Positions 30,589 through 39,631 of a stretch of DNA of 64,000 nt are shown piece after piece. Source of the stretch: an uncultured beta proteobacterium (lineage in GTDB: Bacteria; Pseudomonadota; Gammaproteobacteria; Burkholderiales; Burkholderiaceae_B); contig CAIJKV010000339.1 of assembly GCA_903821335.1 (NCBI GenBank), positions 33,937-97,936 of the forward strand. The letters are read 5' to 3'. How positions within the stretch are numbered: the stretch's first letter is position 1; each line of letters opens with the position of its first letter. The notes under the pieces were generated by a model. It worked only from the letters and a program-made list of their open reading frames with translations, searched no databases and was not told the DNA's origin. Both the position numbers and the translations under genes were made by a program.

Positions 30589-31404
30589 ATGCTTTTTGAC
30601 ACGCATTGTCATCTCGACGCCACGGAATATGATCCCGATCGCGAGTGTGTGATTGCACGGGCGCAGGACGCGGGTGTCCGGGGCATCCTGATCCCGGCCG
30701 TGGATGTTGCAAGCTTTGAACGGGTGCGCGACCTGGCGCACGCGCATGCTTGGGGTGCTTACGCGCTGGGCATTCATCCCATGTACGTTGAGCAGGCGCA
30801 GCCTGATGCCCTGGATCAGTTGCATGCGGCGCTGATCAGGCACCGCGATGACCCCAAGCTGGTGGCAATCGGTGAGATTGGGCTTGATTTTTTTGTACCT
30901 GCGATTGCGCAGGGTGCACCGCGCGACAGGCAAGAACGGTTTTACGACGCGCAACTCGCGATGGCCGAAGAGTTTGCCTTGCCGGTGCTCCTGCACGTGC
31001 GGCGTTCACACGATACGCTGCTGAAATATCTTCGACGCCGGCAGGTTCCGGGTGGGTTTGCCCATGCCTTTAACGGCAGTTCGCAGCAGGCCAGCCAGTT
31101 TATTGCACTGGGCTTCGCACTCGGGATGGGCGGCGCCATGACTTATACGCGCGCGCTCCAGATACGCAGGCTTGCGCAAGAGATTTCACTGGACTCGCTG
31201 GTACTGGAAACGGATGGCCCCGATATTGCGCCGGCCTGGCTGACAGACACCCGGCGCAATGAACCCATGCAAGTCGCGCGGTTCGCGCAGGTGTTGGCCG
31301 CGCTGCGGCAATGCCCGGTCGAGGAGATCATCGCCGCAACGGGCAACACCGCCTTGCGTGTGTGCCCCAGGCTGATTGGCGCTTGGGGGCTTGGCACGCT
31401 CTGA
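30589..31404 (+). CDS. TatD-family metal-dependent hydrolase
   Basis: MLFDTHCHLDATEYDPDR; IGEIGLDFF; LETDGPDIAPAWL. Confidence 0.93.
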   Translation: MLFDTHCHLDATEYDPDRECVIARAQDAGVRGILIPAVDVASFERVRDLAHAHAWGAYALGIHPMYVEQAQPDALDQLHAALIRHRDDPKLVAIGEIGLDFFVPAIAQGAPRDRQERFYDAQLAMAEEFALPVLLHVRRSHDTLLKYLRRRQVPGGFAHAFNGSSQQASQFIALGFALGMGGAMTYTRALQIRRLAQEISLDSLVLETDGPDIAPAWLTDTRRNEPMQVARFAQVLAALRQCPVEEIIAATGNTALRVCPRLIGAWGLGTL

Positions 31405-31493
31405 ATGCGATGGTGCGCTGGATAAGTTTGTCGCGCCCGGGGTTGTCATGGTGCTGATCAGTCGGCAGCATCTGACCCTTTGCGCGAGGCGGC

Positions 31494-34169
31494 ATGGGGC
31501 GACTGATAGCGGTGGGAATTGTGGTCGGTGCCGCGCTGACGCATACCCTGGGCCAGTTGCCCGCGCAGTCCCACCTGTGGTGGTCGTTAGGTGTCCTCGC
31601 ACTGGTCGGTGCCCCGTTATTTTATTTTTCATGGCGTGCCACCCTGCCGCGTGCAATATGGCTGGCCCTGGTCGCGGGCCTGCTCAGCATGTCGTGGACG
31701 ACCTGGCAGGCGCAGGGCAGGCTGGCCGACGCCCTCGCGTCCGAGCATGAAGGCGTCGTGACGCGCCTGACCTTTCGCGTCGTCACCATGGCTCAGGATC
31801 AGTCAGATAGTCAGCGCTTTGAAGCGCAAGTGCAGGATCCACGACCGGACGGCATCCCCCGCCATATTCAGGTGGTCTGGGCCCAACCCCAAACCCAACT
31901 AGGCGATCAAACCCGGGGCGCTTCTCCCGTCGTGATACCCGGACAGACATGGCGTGCGGCACTCGTGCTCAGACGTCCACATGGTGCGTCCAATCCGTTC
32001 GGCTTTGACTACGAGGGCTGGATGTTTCAGCGCAACGTCCGCGCCATTGGCAAAGTGCGCGGGAAGCCTGTTCTGATGGCCGATCAACCGCTGTCATCCT
32101 TTGGGATCGCCGTGGCACGGTCGCGACATAACATGCGCAGCAGCCTGCGCCGCGCCGTCGGGCACCTGCGTTACGGCGCTGTCCTGATTGCCCTCGCCAT
32201 CGGGGATCAGGACAGTGTTCGTGCCGAAGACTGGGTGGTTTTCAACCAGACTGGCATCACGCACCTGGTCTCGATCAGCGGTTCGCATGTCACGATGATT
32301 GCAGCGTTTGGCGGCCTGGCAATGGTGTGGCTGTGGAAAAAGCTGCGACTCTTCGGGCGACCCGTCTGTGAGCGCGTGCCATCTCGCGTGGCGGGTGCGC
32401 TGGCGGCCTTGGTGGTGGCCTGGTTGTATTGCCTGCTGGCCGGGTGGGGTGTGCCCGCGCGGCGAACCTTTTTCATGCTGGCAGTCGGTGCGCTGGCGGT
32501 TGCCGCACGCATGCCCCTTGCCCCGTCGCGCCTGTTGTGTGTCGCGGCCGCCATCGTGATCATTGCCGATCCCTGGTCGTCGCAGTCGACCGGTTTCTGG
32601 CTGTCGTTTGGCGCGGTAGCGGTCCTGTTTTGTGCCGGTGCACAGGCGGCAAAGGTGGTCGCGCAAGCGGGGCGCGCCCGACACCTGTGGACCATCCTCA
32701 AACAAGCCGCACGGCTCCAGTGGATCATCACGCTTGCCATGCTGCCCGTGCTCGCATTCATGTTTCAGCAGGCTAGCGCGAGTTCGCCCTTTGCCAACGC
32801 GATTGCCATTCCGGTCGTGACCTTCATCGTCACACCGCTTGCACTGATCACGGCTTGCCTGTGCGTGATTCCTGGTCTGGAGATTGTCGCGGCGGCAATC
32901 GGCTGGCTGGGTCACCTGGCCTTGCTTTGGACGATGGTGCCGGTGGTCTGGCTGGCCTCGGTGTCATGGTCGACGATTGATGTCGCTGCGGTACCGTGGT
33001 GGTGGTTATTGCTCGCACTGGCCGGTGTGGCCTGGGCGCTTGCACCGCCAGGCGTTCCGGTCAGGTGGGCGGGGTGGTGTCTGGTGGGACCCGCGCTGGC
33101 CTGGCAGCCAGGGCGACCAGCCGTGGGGGGGTGGAACCTGTGGGCACTGGATGTCGGACAAGGCAGTGCGATATTGATCAGTACCCGCCAGCACAATTTC
33201 CTGATTGATACCGGGCCAGCCCAGGGTGGCAGCGATGCCGGCCAGCGCGTGATCGTCCCGGTCCTGAGGGCGCTAGGCGTGGGGCGCCTGCACACACTGG
33301 TTGTGTCACATGCAGACCTGGATCATGCGGGCGGCCTGGCGAGTGTCTTGCGTGCCATGCCGGTTCAACGCGCGTATGCATCCTTTGACGTTGAGGCGCT
33401 GCTGCGCAAACGCGCCGCGATGGCGGGCACCAAGGATGATGTCGCGCGCCCCGGGCAAACCTTACGTTGCGAACTCGGGCAACAGTGGCAGGTCGATGGC
33501 GTGACGTTTTCGTTCCTGCATCCCCAGCCAGCCAGACAGCCTGGCCGTCAGCAAGAAGGCAACCACGCAGGCTACCAAGCAGGTGATCAAGCCAGTGATG
33601 AAGTAAGCAACACCAAAAGTGATACAGCAAGCAATACAAAAAGTGATACAGCAAGCAATACAAAAAGTGATACAGCAAGCAATACAGCAAGTGACAAAGC
33701 AAGCAGTAAAACAAGCAATAAAGCACGCCATCAAGCAAGTAATCAAGCAGGCAACAACGCACGCAGTTGTGTGTTGCACGTGGCTGGCCGGCATCATTCT
33801 GTGCTGTTGCCGGGCGATATTGGTGCCCGGGAGGAGCGTCTGGTTCTCGATAGCCGTGCAGTCACGGCTGACCAGGTGAGGGTCGACGGGTTCAAGGCAG
33901 ACGTGGTGTTGGTCGCCCATCATGGGTCGGCCACCTCGTCTTCGGCGCCGTTCGTCGGACAACTCGGTGCCCGACATGCTATCGCCCAGGTCGGCCACGC
34001 CAACCGCTTTGGTCACCCAGACCGCGCGGTCTCGCGTCGCTGGCAGCAGGGCGGGGCCAGTTTCTGGCGAACAGACCGTGATGGTGCCGTTCAAGTGACC
34101 TCCAGCGCCCAGGGGATGACCATTGTTTCGCACCGACGCGCGCAAGAGCGCTACTGGCACGGGCGCTAG
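31494..34169 (+). CDS. comEC: ComEC/Rec2-type DNA internalization protein with low-complexity insert
   Basis: Competence domain GDQDSVRAEDWVVFNQTGITHLVSISGSHVTMIA; metallo-beta-lactamase region LDVGQGSAILISTRQHNFLIDTGP, VSHADLDHAGGL, VLVAHHGSATSSS. Confidence 0.92.
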   Translation: MGRLIAVGIVVGAALTHTLGQLPAQSHLWWSLGVLALVGAPLFYFSWRATLPRAIWLALVAGLLSMSWTTWQAQGRLADALASEHEGVVTRLTFRVVTMAQDQSDSQRFEAQVQDPRPDGIPRHIQVVWAQPQTQLGDQTRGASPVVIPGQTWRAALVLRRPHGASNPFGFDYEGWMFQRNVRAIGKVRGKPVLMADQPLSSFGIAVARSRHNMRSSLRRAVGHLRYGAVLIALAIGDQDSVRAEDWVVFNQTGITHLVSISGSHVTMIAAFGGLAMVWLWKKLRLFGRPVCERVPSRVAGALAALVVAWLYCLLAGWGVPARRTFFMLAVGALAVAARMPLAPSRLLCVAAAIVIIADPWSSQSTGFWLSFGAVAVLFCAGAQAAKVVAQAGRARHLWTILKQAARLQWIITLAMLPVLAFMFQQASASSPFANAIAIPVVTFIVTPLALITACLCVIPGLEIVAAAIGWLGHLALLWTMVPVVWLASVSWSTIDVAAVPWWWLLLALAGVAWALAPPGVPVRWAGWCLVGPALAWQPGRPAVGGWNLWALDVGQGSAILISTRQHNFLIDTGPAQGGSDAGQRVIVPVLRALGVGRLHTLVVSHADLDHAGGLASVLRAMPVQRAYASFDVEALLRKRAAMAGTKDDVARPGQTLRCELGQQWQVDGVTFSFLHPQPARQPGRQQEGNHAGYQAGDQASDEVSNTKSDTASNTKSDTASNTKSDTASNTASDKASSKTSNKARHQASNQAGNNARSCVLHVAGRHHSVLLPGDIGAREERLVLDSRAVTADQVRVDGFKADVVLVAHHGSATSSSAPFVGQLGARHAIAQVGHANRFGHPDRAVSRRWQQGGASFWRTDRDGAVQVTSSAQGMTIVSHRRAQERYWHGR
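33617..33766 (+). repeat. 12/24-bp in-frame tandem repeat within comEC
   Basis: aagtgatacagc/aagcaatacaaa alternating (perfect for 33617-33664, near-perfect to 33688), then degenerate 12-bp units; encodes SDTA-SNTK-SDTA-SNTK-SDTA-SNTA-SDKA-SSKT-SNKA... Confidence 0.95.
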
Positions 34170-34237
34170 TCAGTTTCAGCATCCGGACGGTCAGACACCA
34201 CTACAATAGCGATAAGCATTATTTGGAGTTTGTCGAT

Positions 34238-35170
34238 ATGTTTTCGCCCCGTCTTCAGGCAGTCACTTGCAGTAGCCCAGCTGGTTTGCACCGTGTTGCC
34301 TATCACGAATGGGGTGCGCCCGACAATCCGGATGTCGTGCTCTGTGTGCATGGTTTGACACGCACCGGGCGCGACTTTGATGACCTCGCGATGCATCTGG
34401 CGAAAGATTTTCGCGTGGTATGCCCTGACGTCGTTGGCCGTGGGTTGTCTGACCGTCTGGCGAACCCGATGTTCTACGCCGTGCCGCAATATGTCGCCGA
34501 CATGGTGACCCTGCTGGCGCGCGTACAGCCCGCCCGACTGTACTGGGTGGGGACGTCCATGGGCGGATTGATTGGCCTGGGCTATGCGGCAGCCATGTCG
34601 CGGGCGCAGCTTGCCCAGCAAGTGCCCACGCCGGCCCAGGCGCACCGGTCGTTGCCCCAGACCGGTGTGCGCCTTGACAAGCTTGTGCTCAACGACGTTG
34701 GCCCCCACATCGAGCCCGTCTCGCTGGCGCGCATTGGTCAATACGTCAGCGAAAACTTCAGTTTTGATTCATTTGATGAGGCGGTGTCGTTCGTCAGCAA
34801 AAGCTCGACCTCGTTCGGACCGCACACCGATGCGCAGTGGCGTGCCTTTACCCGGTACACCTATATCGAACAGAACGGTAAATGGGTCAAGCACTATGAC
34901 CTGAACCTGGCCGTGCCGTTCCAGTCGATGGACCCCCAGTCGGCTGCCGCAGGCGAACAGTTCCTCTGGGCCGCCTACGCCGCGATCAAGGCACCTGTGC
35001 TAATTGTGCATGGTCAGGAATCGGACCTGTTGTCGGCCCAGACTGTGCAGCAGATGCTTGAGCGCAACCCGCGCGCGCGCGCCGTCGAGTTCGCCGGGGT
35101 CGGGCACGCGCCCACGCTCATGTCGGCCGACCAGATCGACGTGGTCGCTGGATTTTTATATGAGCCTTGA
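34238..35170 (+). CDS. Alpha/beta hydrolase
   Basis: VLCVHGLTRTGRDFDDLA; YWVGTSMGGLIGLGYA nucleophile elbow; start MFSPRLQAV. Confidence 0.9.
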   Translation: MFSPRLQAVTCSSPAGLHRVAYHEWGAPDNPDVVLCVHGLTRTGRDFDDLAMHLAKDFRVVCPDVVGRGLSDRLANPMFYAVPQYVADMVTLLARVQPARLYWVGTSMGGLIGLGYAAAMSRAQLAQQVPTPAQAHRSLPQTGVRLDKLVLNDVGPHIEPVSLARIGQYVSENFSFDSFDEAVSFVSKSSTSFGPHTDAQWRAFTRYTYIEQNGKWVKHYDLNLAVPFQSMDPQSAAAGEQFLWAAYAAIKAPVLIVHGQESDLLSAQTVQQMLERNPRARAVEFAGVGHAPTLMSADQIDVVAGFLYEP

Positions 35171-36008
35171 ACCCACACCGTGCGCCGACCTGCATTGTCA
35201 TTCGACTGTGTCCGATGGCGTGCTGTCCCCGGATGCCCTGGCGCGTCGGGCCGCCGAGCGCGGCGTCACCATTTGGTCCCTGACCGACCATGATGAACTT
35301 GGCGGGCAATCCCTTGCTCGGCAGACCGCGCTGGAAGTCGGCATACGCTACCTGACAGGTGTTGAAATTTCGGTGACCTGGGCCAGGCAGACCGTGCATA
35401 TTGTCGGCCTGGGGTTTGATGCAGACAATGCCGTCCTGGCGGGCGGCCTGCGTGCCACCCGTGCCGGTCGTGCCGCGCGCGCCCAGCGCATGGGAGACAA
35501 ACTCGCCGCACTGGGCATGCCGGGCGCTTTCGAGGGTGCCTTGCCGTTCGTCGGCAATCCTGAGCTGATCAGCCGGACGCACTTTGCCCGGTACCTGGTC
35601 CAGGCCGGCTATTGTCCCGATATCCAGACTGTTTTTGACCGCTACCTGGGAGACGATGGTCCTGCCTACGATCCCATGCAGTGGGCAACGCTCGAATCGG
35701 CCATTCACTGGATCCACGGGGCCGGGGGGTTGGCGGTCATCGCGCATCCCGGTCGCTACCGCTATACCGTGCTTGAGCGCATGGCATTTCTCGATACGTT
35801 CAAGGAACTGGGTGGTGATGCCATCGAGGTCGTGACGGGCAGCCATTTTCCTGCCCAATACAGTGAGTTTGCCCAGATCGCGCGCAATTACGGGTTCATG
35901 GCCTCTTGTGGGTCTGATTTCCATAGTCCGACTGAAAGTCGCCACGACCTGGGCAGCCTGCCCCCGTTACCCGCAGACCTGAAACGGGTGTGGGAAGCAC
36001 TACTTTGA
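35160..36008 (+). CDS. PHP-domain phosphoesterase (RNase AM/TrpH-like)
   Basis: ADLHCHSTVSDGVLSPDALARRAAERGVTIWSLTDHDELGG; GVEISVTW; overlaps upstream hydrolase gene. Confidence 0.9.
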   Translation: MSLEPTPCADLHCHSTVSDGVLSPDALARRAAERGVTIWSLTDHDELGGQSLARQTALEVGIRYLTGVEISVTWARQTVHIVGLGFDADNAVLAGGLRATRAGRAARAQRMGDKLAALGMPGAFEGALPFVGNPELISRTHFARYLVQAGYCPDIQTVFDRYLGDDGPAYDPMQWATLESAIHWIHGAGGLAVIAHPGRYRYTVLERMAFLDTFKELGGDAIEVVTGSHFPAQYSEFAQIARNYGFMASCGSDFHSPTESRHDLGSLPPLPADLKRVWEALL

Positions 36009-36018
36009 CGGCGAACCC

Positions 36019-36573
36019 ATGAACAAAGCTTTTGTTAAGGAACAGGATGGCGAAGACGATGACGCGCTACCCGAGGCGCTTGCGCTGCCAGCCGGTACAC
36101 GCAATTACCTGACACCTGCCGGTTACGCGGGCTTGCGCAGTGAACTGGCGCAACTGATGACCGTTGAGCGTCCGGCCATGGTGCAGATTGTCTCGTGGGC
36201 AGCCTCTAATGGCGACCGTTCGGAAAACGGTGATTACCTGTACGGTAAAAAGCGATTGCGTGAAATTGATCGTCGTATGCGATTCCTGACCAAACGACTG
36301 GAACTCGCCGAGGTGGTTGATCCTGCTTTACAACCGAACCGTGACCAGGTTTTTTTTGGTGCGACCGTGGTGTATGCCGACCGCACGGGGCATGAGCAGT
36401 GCGTCACAATCGTGGGTGTAGACGAGGCCCAACCCCTGAAGGGCAAAATCAGTTGGGTGTCGCCGGTTGCGCGCGCGCTGACCAAGGCACGCGAGGGCGA
36501 CACCATTATGCTGCGCACCCCGGGCGGCATTGAAGAACTTGATGTCCTGGCGGTCAGCTACCCTGACGCCTGA
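36019..36573 (+). CDS. greB: Transcription elongation factor GreB
   Basis: NYLTPAGYAGLRSELAQLMTVERPAMVQIVSWAASNGDRSENGDYLYGKKRLREIDRRMRFLTKRLE. Confidence 0.95.
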   Translation: MNKAFVKEQDGEDDDALPEALALPAGTRNYLTPAGYAGLRSELAQLMTVERPAMVQIVSWAASNGDRSENGDYLYGKKRLREIDRRMRFLTKRLELAEVVDPALQPNRDQVFFGATVVYADRTGHEQCVTIVGVDEAQPLKGKISWVSPVARALTKAREGDTIMLRTPGGIEELDVLAVSYPDA

Positions 36574-37454
36574 TTGCCTGACTGCGGGGCGGCGGGTTGG
36601 TCGTCTGCCAAGATGAGTGCTGCGTGGCCGGCACGGCTGTCGGGCCAGCGCAGGTCCAAACCGGTGGCGCGCAGCCTGGCGTTGTTCAATCGCTTGCTGC
36701 TGACCGCTGCTGGCACCGGACCCAACGCAGGGACGGGCCCACCCGCCAGCCTCGCCAGAGCTTCATAGAGCGTTCGCATCGGCAGAGGCGTGTCGTCCGT
36801 GACGAGGTACAGTGTCTGCGGGCATGGCATGCGCAAAATATGCACGACCGCGGCCGCTGCATCGTCGATGTGTATCCGGTTGGCCCAGTGCACCCCCTCG
36901 GCAGGCGCGCGGGCCATGCCCCGGCGCAATCGGTCGAGCAAATAAGTGCGACCCGGGCCATAAATTCCAGATAGCCGCAGGCTGACTGTTGACATCGAAC
37001 CGGTTGAATCAAGTCCAGACTGTTCGAGCCATTGCTCGGCCTCGAGCATGACGCGACCATTAAAGCCAGAGGGTGCAGCAAGGGTGTTTTCGTCCACCCA
37101 TGCATCGCCATGATCACCGTAGACGGCGGTCGACGAGATGAACACCACACGTTCCAGCACAGGTGAGCGCACCGCCTGGACGAGGTGCTGCAACCCATGC
37201 AAATAGAGATCGCGATAGCCCTGCTCGTCGCGAGCGTCGGGTGTGGCGGCAAACAACACGTGCGTGATGTCTGGCGCAATGTTCTGTAACGTTTCTGGTC
37301 GCAACAAATCGGCAGTGACCCAGTGTATGCGATCCGGGTCCGCGTTCTGGACGGGGTGTCGCCGCAGCCCCCAGACCTGGTCGGCCGGGTGGTCGAGAAC
37401 ACCTTGTGCCACGCGCTGGCCCAAGTCGCCGCAGCCGGCAATCAATAGTCGCAT
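36558..37454 (-). CDS. NAD-dependent epimerase/dehydratase-like SDR
   Basis: MRLLIAGCGDLGQRVAQGVL; VVFISSTAVYGDHGDAWVDE. Confidence 0.85.
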   Translation of the reverse strand: MRLLIAGCGDLGQRVAQGVLDHPADQVWGLRRHPVQNADPDRIHWVTADLLRPETLQNIAPDITHVLFAATPDARDEQGYRDLYLHGLQHLVQAVRSPVLERVVFISSTAVYGDHGDAWVDENTLAAPSGFNGRVMLEAEQWLEQSGLDSTGSMSTVSLRLSGIYGPGRTYLLDRLRRGMARAPAEGVHWANRIHIDDAAAAVVHILRMPCPQTLYLVTDDTPLPMRTLYEALARLAGGPVPALGPVPAAVSSKRLNNARLRATGLDLRWPDSRAGHAALILADDQPAAPQSGNQASG

Positions 37455-37484
37455 GTCACGATCCTGTGGGTTGAGCCTGGCTGG

Positions 37485-38330
37485 TTAAGCTGCCTGGATG
37501 GGCGGCAGTGGGGGGGCGAAAAATCGCGTGTGCAGCGCTTGTAAACCCAGTCGGTCAAGCAAGGCCAACAGGCGTTCAACTGCCTGGCGTTTGGGCGGGC
37601 CGATGCGCTGCGCGATGATCAGTTCATTTTTCATGGAATGTTCCCAGCCGACCAATTCCGTCACGGTCACGCGATAGCCATGTGCCTCGAGCTGCAGGCA
37701 GCGCAGGGCGTTGGTCACCTGGCTGCCGAACTCGCGCGTGTGCAGTGGGTGACGCCAGATTTCGGCAATGGGGTCCTTGAGTTGCGTGGACTTATGTTTG
37801 CGCAGCACCGACGCGACCTCGGCCTGGCAGCAGGGCACCAGCACCATGAAACGTGCATGTTTGGCCAGCCCGAACCGGATGGCATCGTCGGTGGCGGTAT
37901 TGCAGGCGTGCAGGGCAGTCACCATTTGCACCTGTGCGGGCAGTTCGGGCGACGTGATGGAATCGGCTGCGGACAAGTGCATGAACTTCATCTGTGAGAA
38001 ACCCAGTTCGCGGGCGAGTTGCTCGGAACGTTCCACCAGCTCGGCGCGTGTCTCGATTCCGATCATGGTGGCCAGCCTGGCATGGTGACGCAAAAACAGA
38101 TCCACCATAATAAATCCGAGATACGATTTGCCGGCACCGTGATCGACCACGGTGAAATCTGGATGGGTCTCAGCAATTTGTTTCAATAGTGGTTCGATAA
38201 ATTGAAACAAATGGTAAACCTGCTTCAGTTTCCGACGGCTGTCCTGATTCAACTTTCCGTCGCGCGTGAGGATATGCAACGCTTTAAGCAGATCGATGGA
38301 CTGACTGGGGTGGATCTCTGGGCTGGACAT
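37485..38330 (-). CDS. SAM-dependent methyltransferase (Methyltransf_32-like)
   Basis: FTVVDHGAGKSYLGFIMVDLFL motif I; TALHACNTATDDAI; LVPCCQAEV. Confidence 0.75.
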   Translation of the reverse strand: MSSPEIHPSQSIDLLKALHILTRDGKLNQDSRRKLKQVYHLFQFIEPLLKQIAETHPDFTVVDHGAGKSYLGFIMVDLFLRHHARLATMIGIETRAELVERSEQLARELGFSQMKFMHLSAADSITSPELPAQVQMVTALHACNTATDDAIRFGLAKHARFMVLVPCCQAEVASVLRKHKSTQLKDPIAEIWRHPLHTREFGSQVTNALRCLQLEAHGYRVTVTELVGWEHSMKNELIIAQRIGPPKRQAVERLLALLDRLGLQALHTRFFAPPLPPIQAA

Positions 38331-38405
38331 TGGGCGTTTACTACAATAGACACTCGTTAAAGAAACTTGTTACAAAGAATTCTTGGCACTTTGAACCGAC
38401 TGGAC

Positions 38406-39566
38406 ATGTATTCTTCATTCACGCGGGAAATTGAGCATCTGGGCGGGGTTTTTCTGTCGTACGACAGCGAATCGGCACGCCTGCGAGGTGTGCAAGCCTT
38501 GCGTGGCTGGCTGGACGGTCTCAGCGTTCTAGCTTACCTGAATATTTCAGGGCATCAGGTGGGCGGGCAGTTGCTGTTGCAGGTATCGAGCGCTCCAAGT
38601 CTGGAGGCCTTGACGCCCGACCACGATACGACCGGACTGGCCGCAGCGTTCGGTCTTGACAGCAGGAATCGTGGTGTTGATCTCGACGCCGAAATTGTCC
38701 TGAGCATGTCCAGGTCCCCGACGGCCTTGACCTATCCCAGCGTAGACGAACTCCAGGCCAGTATCCGGATGCGTCGCTATACCGCGATGGCGGCACGTTA
38801 TGCCGAATTGTCTTTCAATACTGAAGGGCTTGAACGCCCCCAGGATTGCTGGGCCTATCATCCAGAAACCAGTTTTACACTCTTACCGGACGTGGCGCTG
38901 ATTGACGCGCTCGTCAAGACGACCCAGCCAGCGCTGTCTGGTCGTACCTATACCTTTTCCTGCTATCGCGCGTCCGAGTATGTGATGTTGCTCGCGCTCG
39001 CGCTTGAGTTGCGTGAACATCATCCGCAATTGCTTGCACAGATCGAGCAACGGTGGCGCAGCCACGCCATCATGTCCGAGGAGTTCCATCGCGTGTTCAC
39101 GCGCGAATATGGTTCGCCTGAACATCCCTTGCCACCCACATTTTACGTTCCGGGAGATCGTGTCTGGTTCAAGAATCCCGACGAACGGTCTTCCGATGTG
39201 AGGGGCTATGAGGGCTCTTGGGTTTACTACCTTGGCGCGGGGCAATTCAATAATTTCTGGAACAACCTGGCACCCTTTACGCTGGCGACCAAGTGCCTGG
39301 AAATCTATCACTGGCGTAATGCGTTGGTGCTTGACCCCGATGGCCGGCTCACCATCGACGAAGTGGCGGTCTCGCGCCATGTCAAGGCCACCCTGGACTG
39401 CCCGGAGGAACGCGCATGGATACTGGAAAAAATGATGCGCTTGCGTGATCCGTCCGGTATCTACGCCAACGGTGGTTGTATTGACCGCACCCGTGAATGT
39501 CTGAAGTGGGTAGGCAAAGAATCGGCGGATTTGGTGATTCCTCAGACGCATCACGCCGTCGGCTAA
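38406..39566 (+). CDS. Uncharacterised protein with Tgl-like (bacterial transglutaminase family) similarity
   Basis: YTFSCYRASEYVMLLALALE and PGDRVWFKNPDERSSDVRGYEGSWVYYLG resemble Bacillus Tgl FYAFECATAI / LGDCLYFKNPE..WRGENVILLG; start taken as ATG 38406 (TTG 38367 in track). Confidence 0.6.
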   Translation: MYSSFTREIEHLGGVFLSYDSESARLRGVQALRGWLDGLSVLAYLNISGHQVGGQLLLQVSSAPSLEALTPDHDTTGLAAAFGLDSRNRGVDLDAEIVLSMSRSPTALTYPSVDELQASIRMRRYTAMAARYAELSFNTEGLERPQDCWAYHPETSFTLLPDVALIDALVKTTQPALSGRTYTFSCYRASEYVMLLALALELREHHPQLLAQIEQRWRSHAIMSEEFHRVFTREYGSPEHPLPPTFYVPGDRVWFKNPDERSSDVRGYEGSWVYYLGAGQFNNFWNNLAPFTLATKCLEIYHWRNALVLDPDGRLTIDEVAVSRHVKATLDCPEERAWILEKMMRLRDPSGIYANGGCIDRTRECLKWVGKESADLVIPQTHHAVG

Positions 39567-39631
39567 ACTCAACGCGATGGTGTTGGTTTTTTTTGTATTC
39601 AATTGCAATCGCTTGCAAACGGAGAAAGTGA

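Noticed and set aside
32094-32915. 273 aa minus-strand ORF opposite comEC
   Set aside because: Out-of-frame antisense product rich in Gly/Arg/His; comEC on the + strand is clearly coding.
33178-33762. Minus-strand ORFs with repeated CLLYHFLYCLLYHF peptides opposite the comEC repeat
   Set aside because: Arises because the 12-bp repeat keeps all frames open; no independent start signal or known family.
33619-33879. Plus-strand 86 aa ORF with QAIQKVIQQAIQKV heptad-like repeats
   Set aside because: Alternate-frame reading of the comEC tandem repeat.
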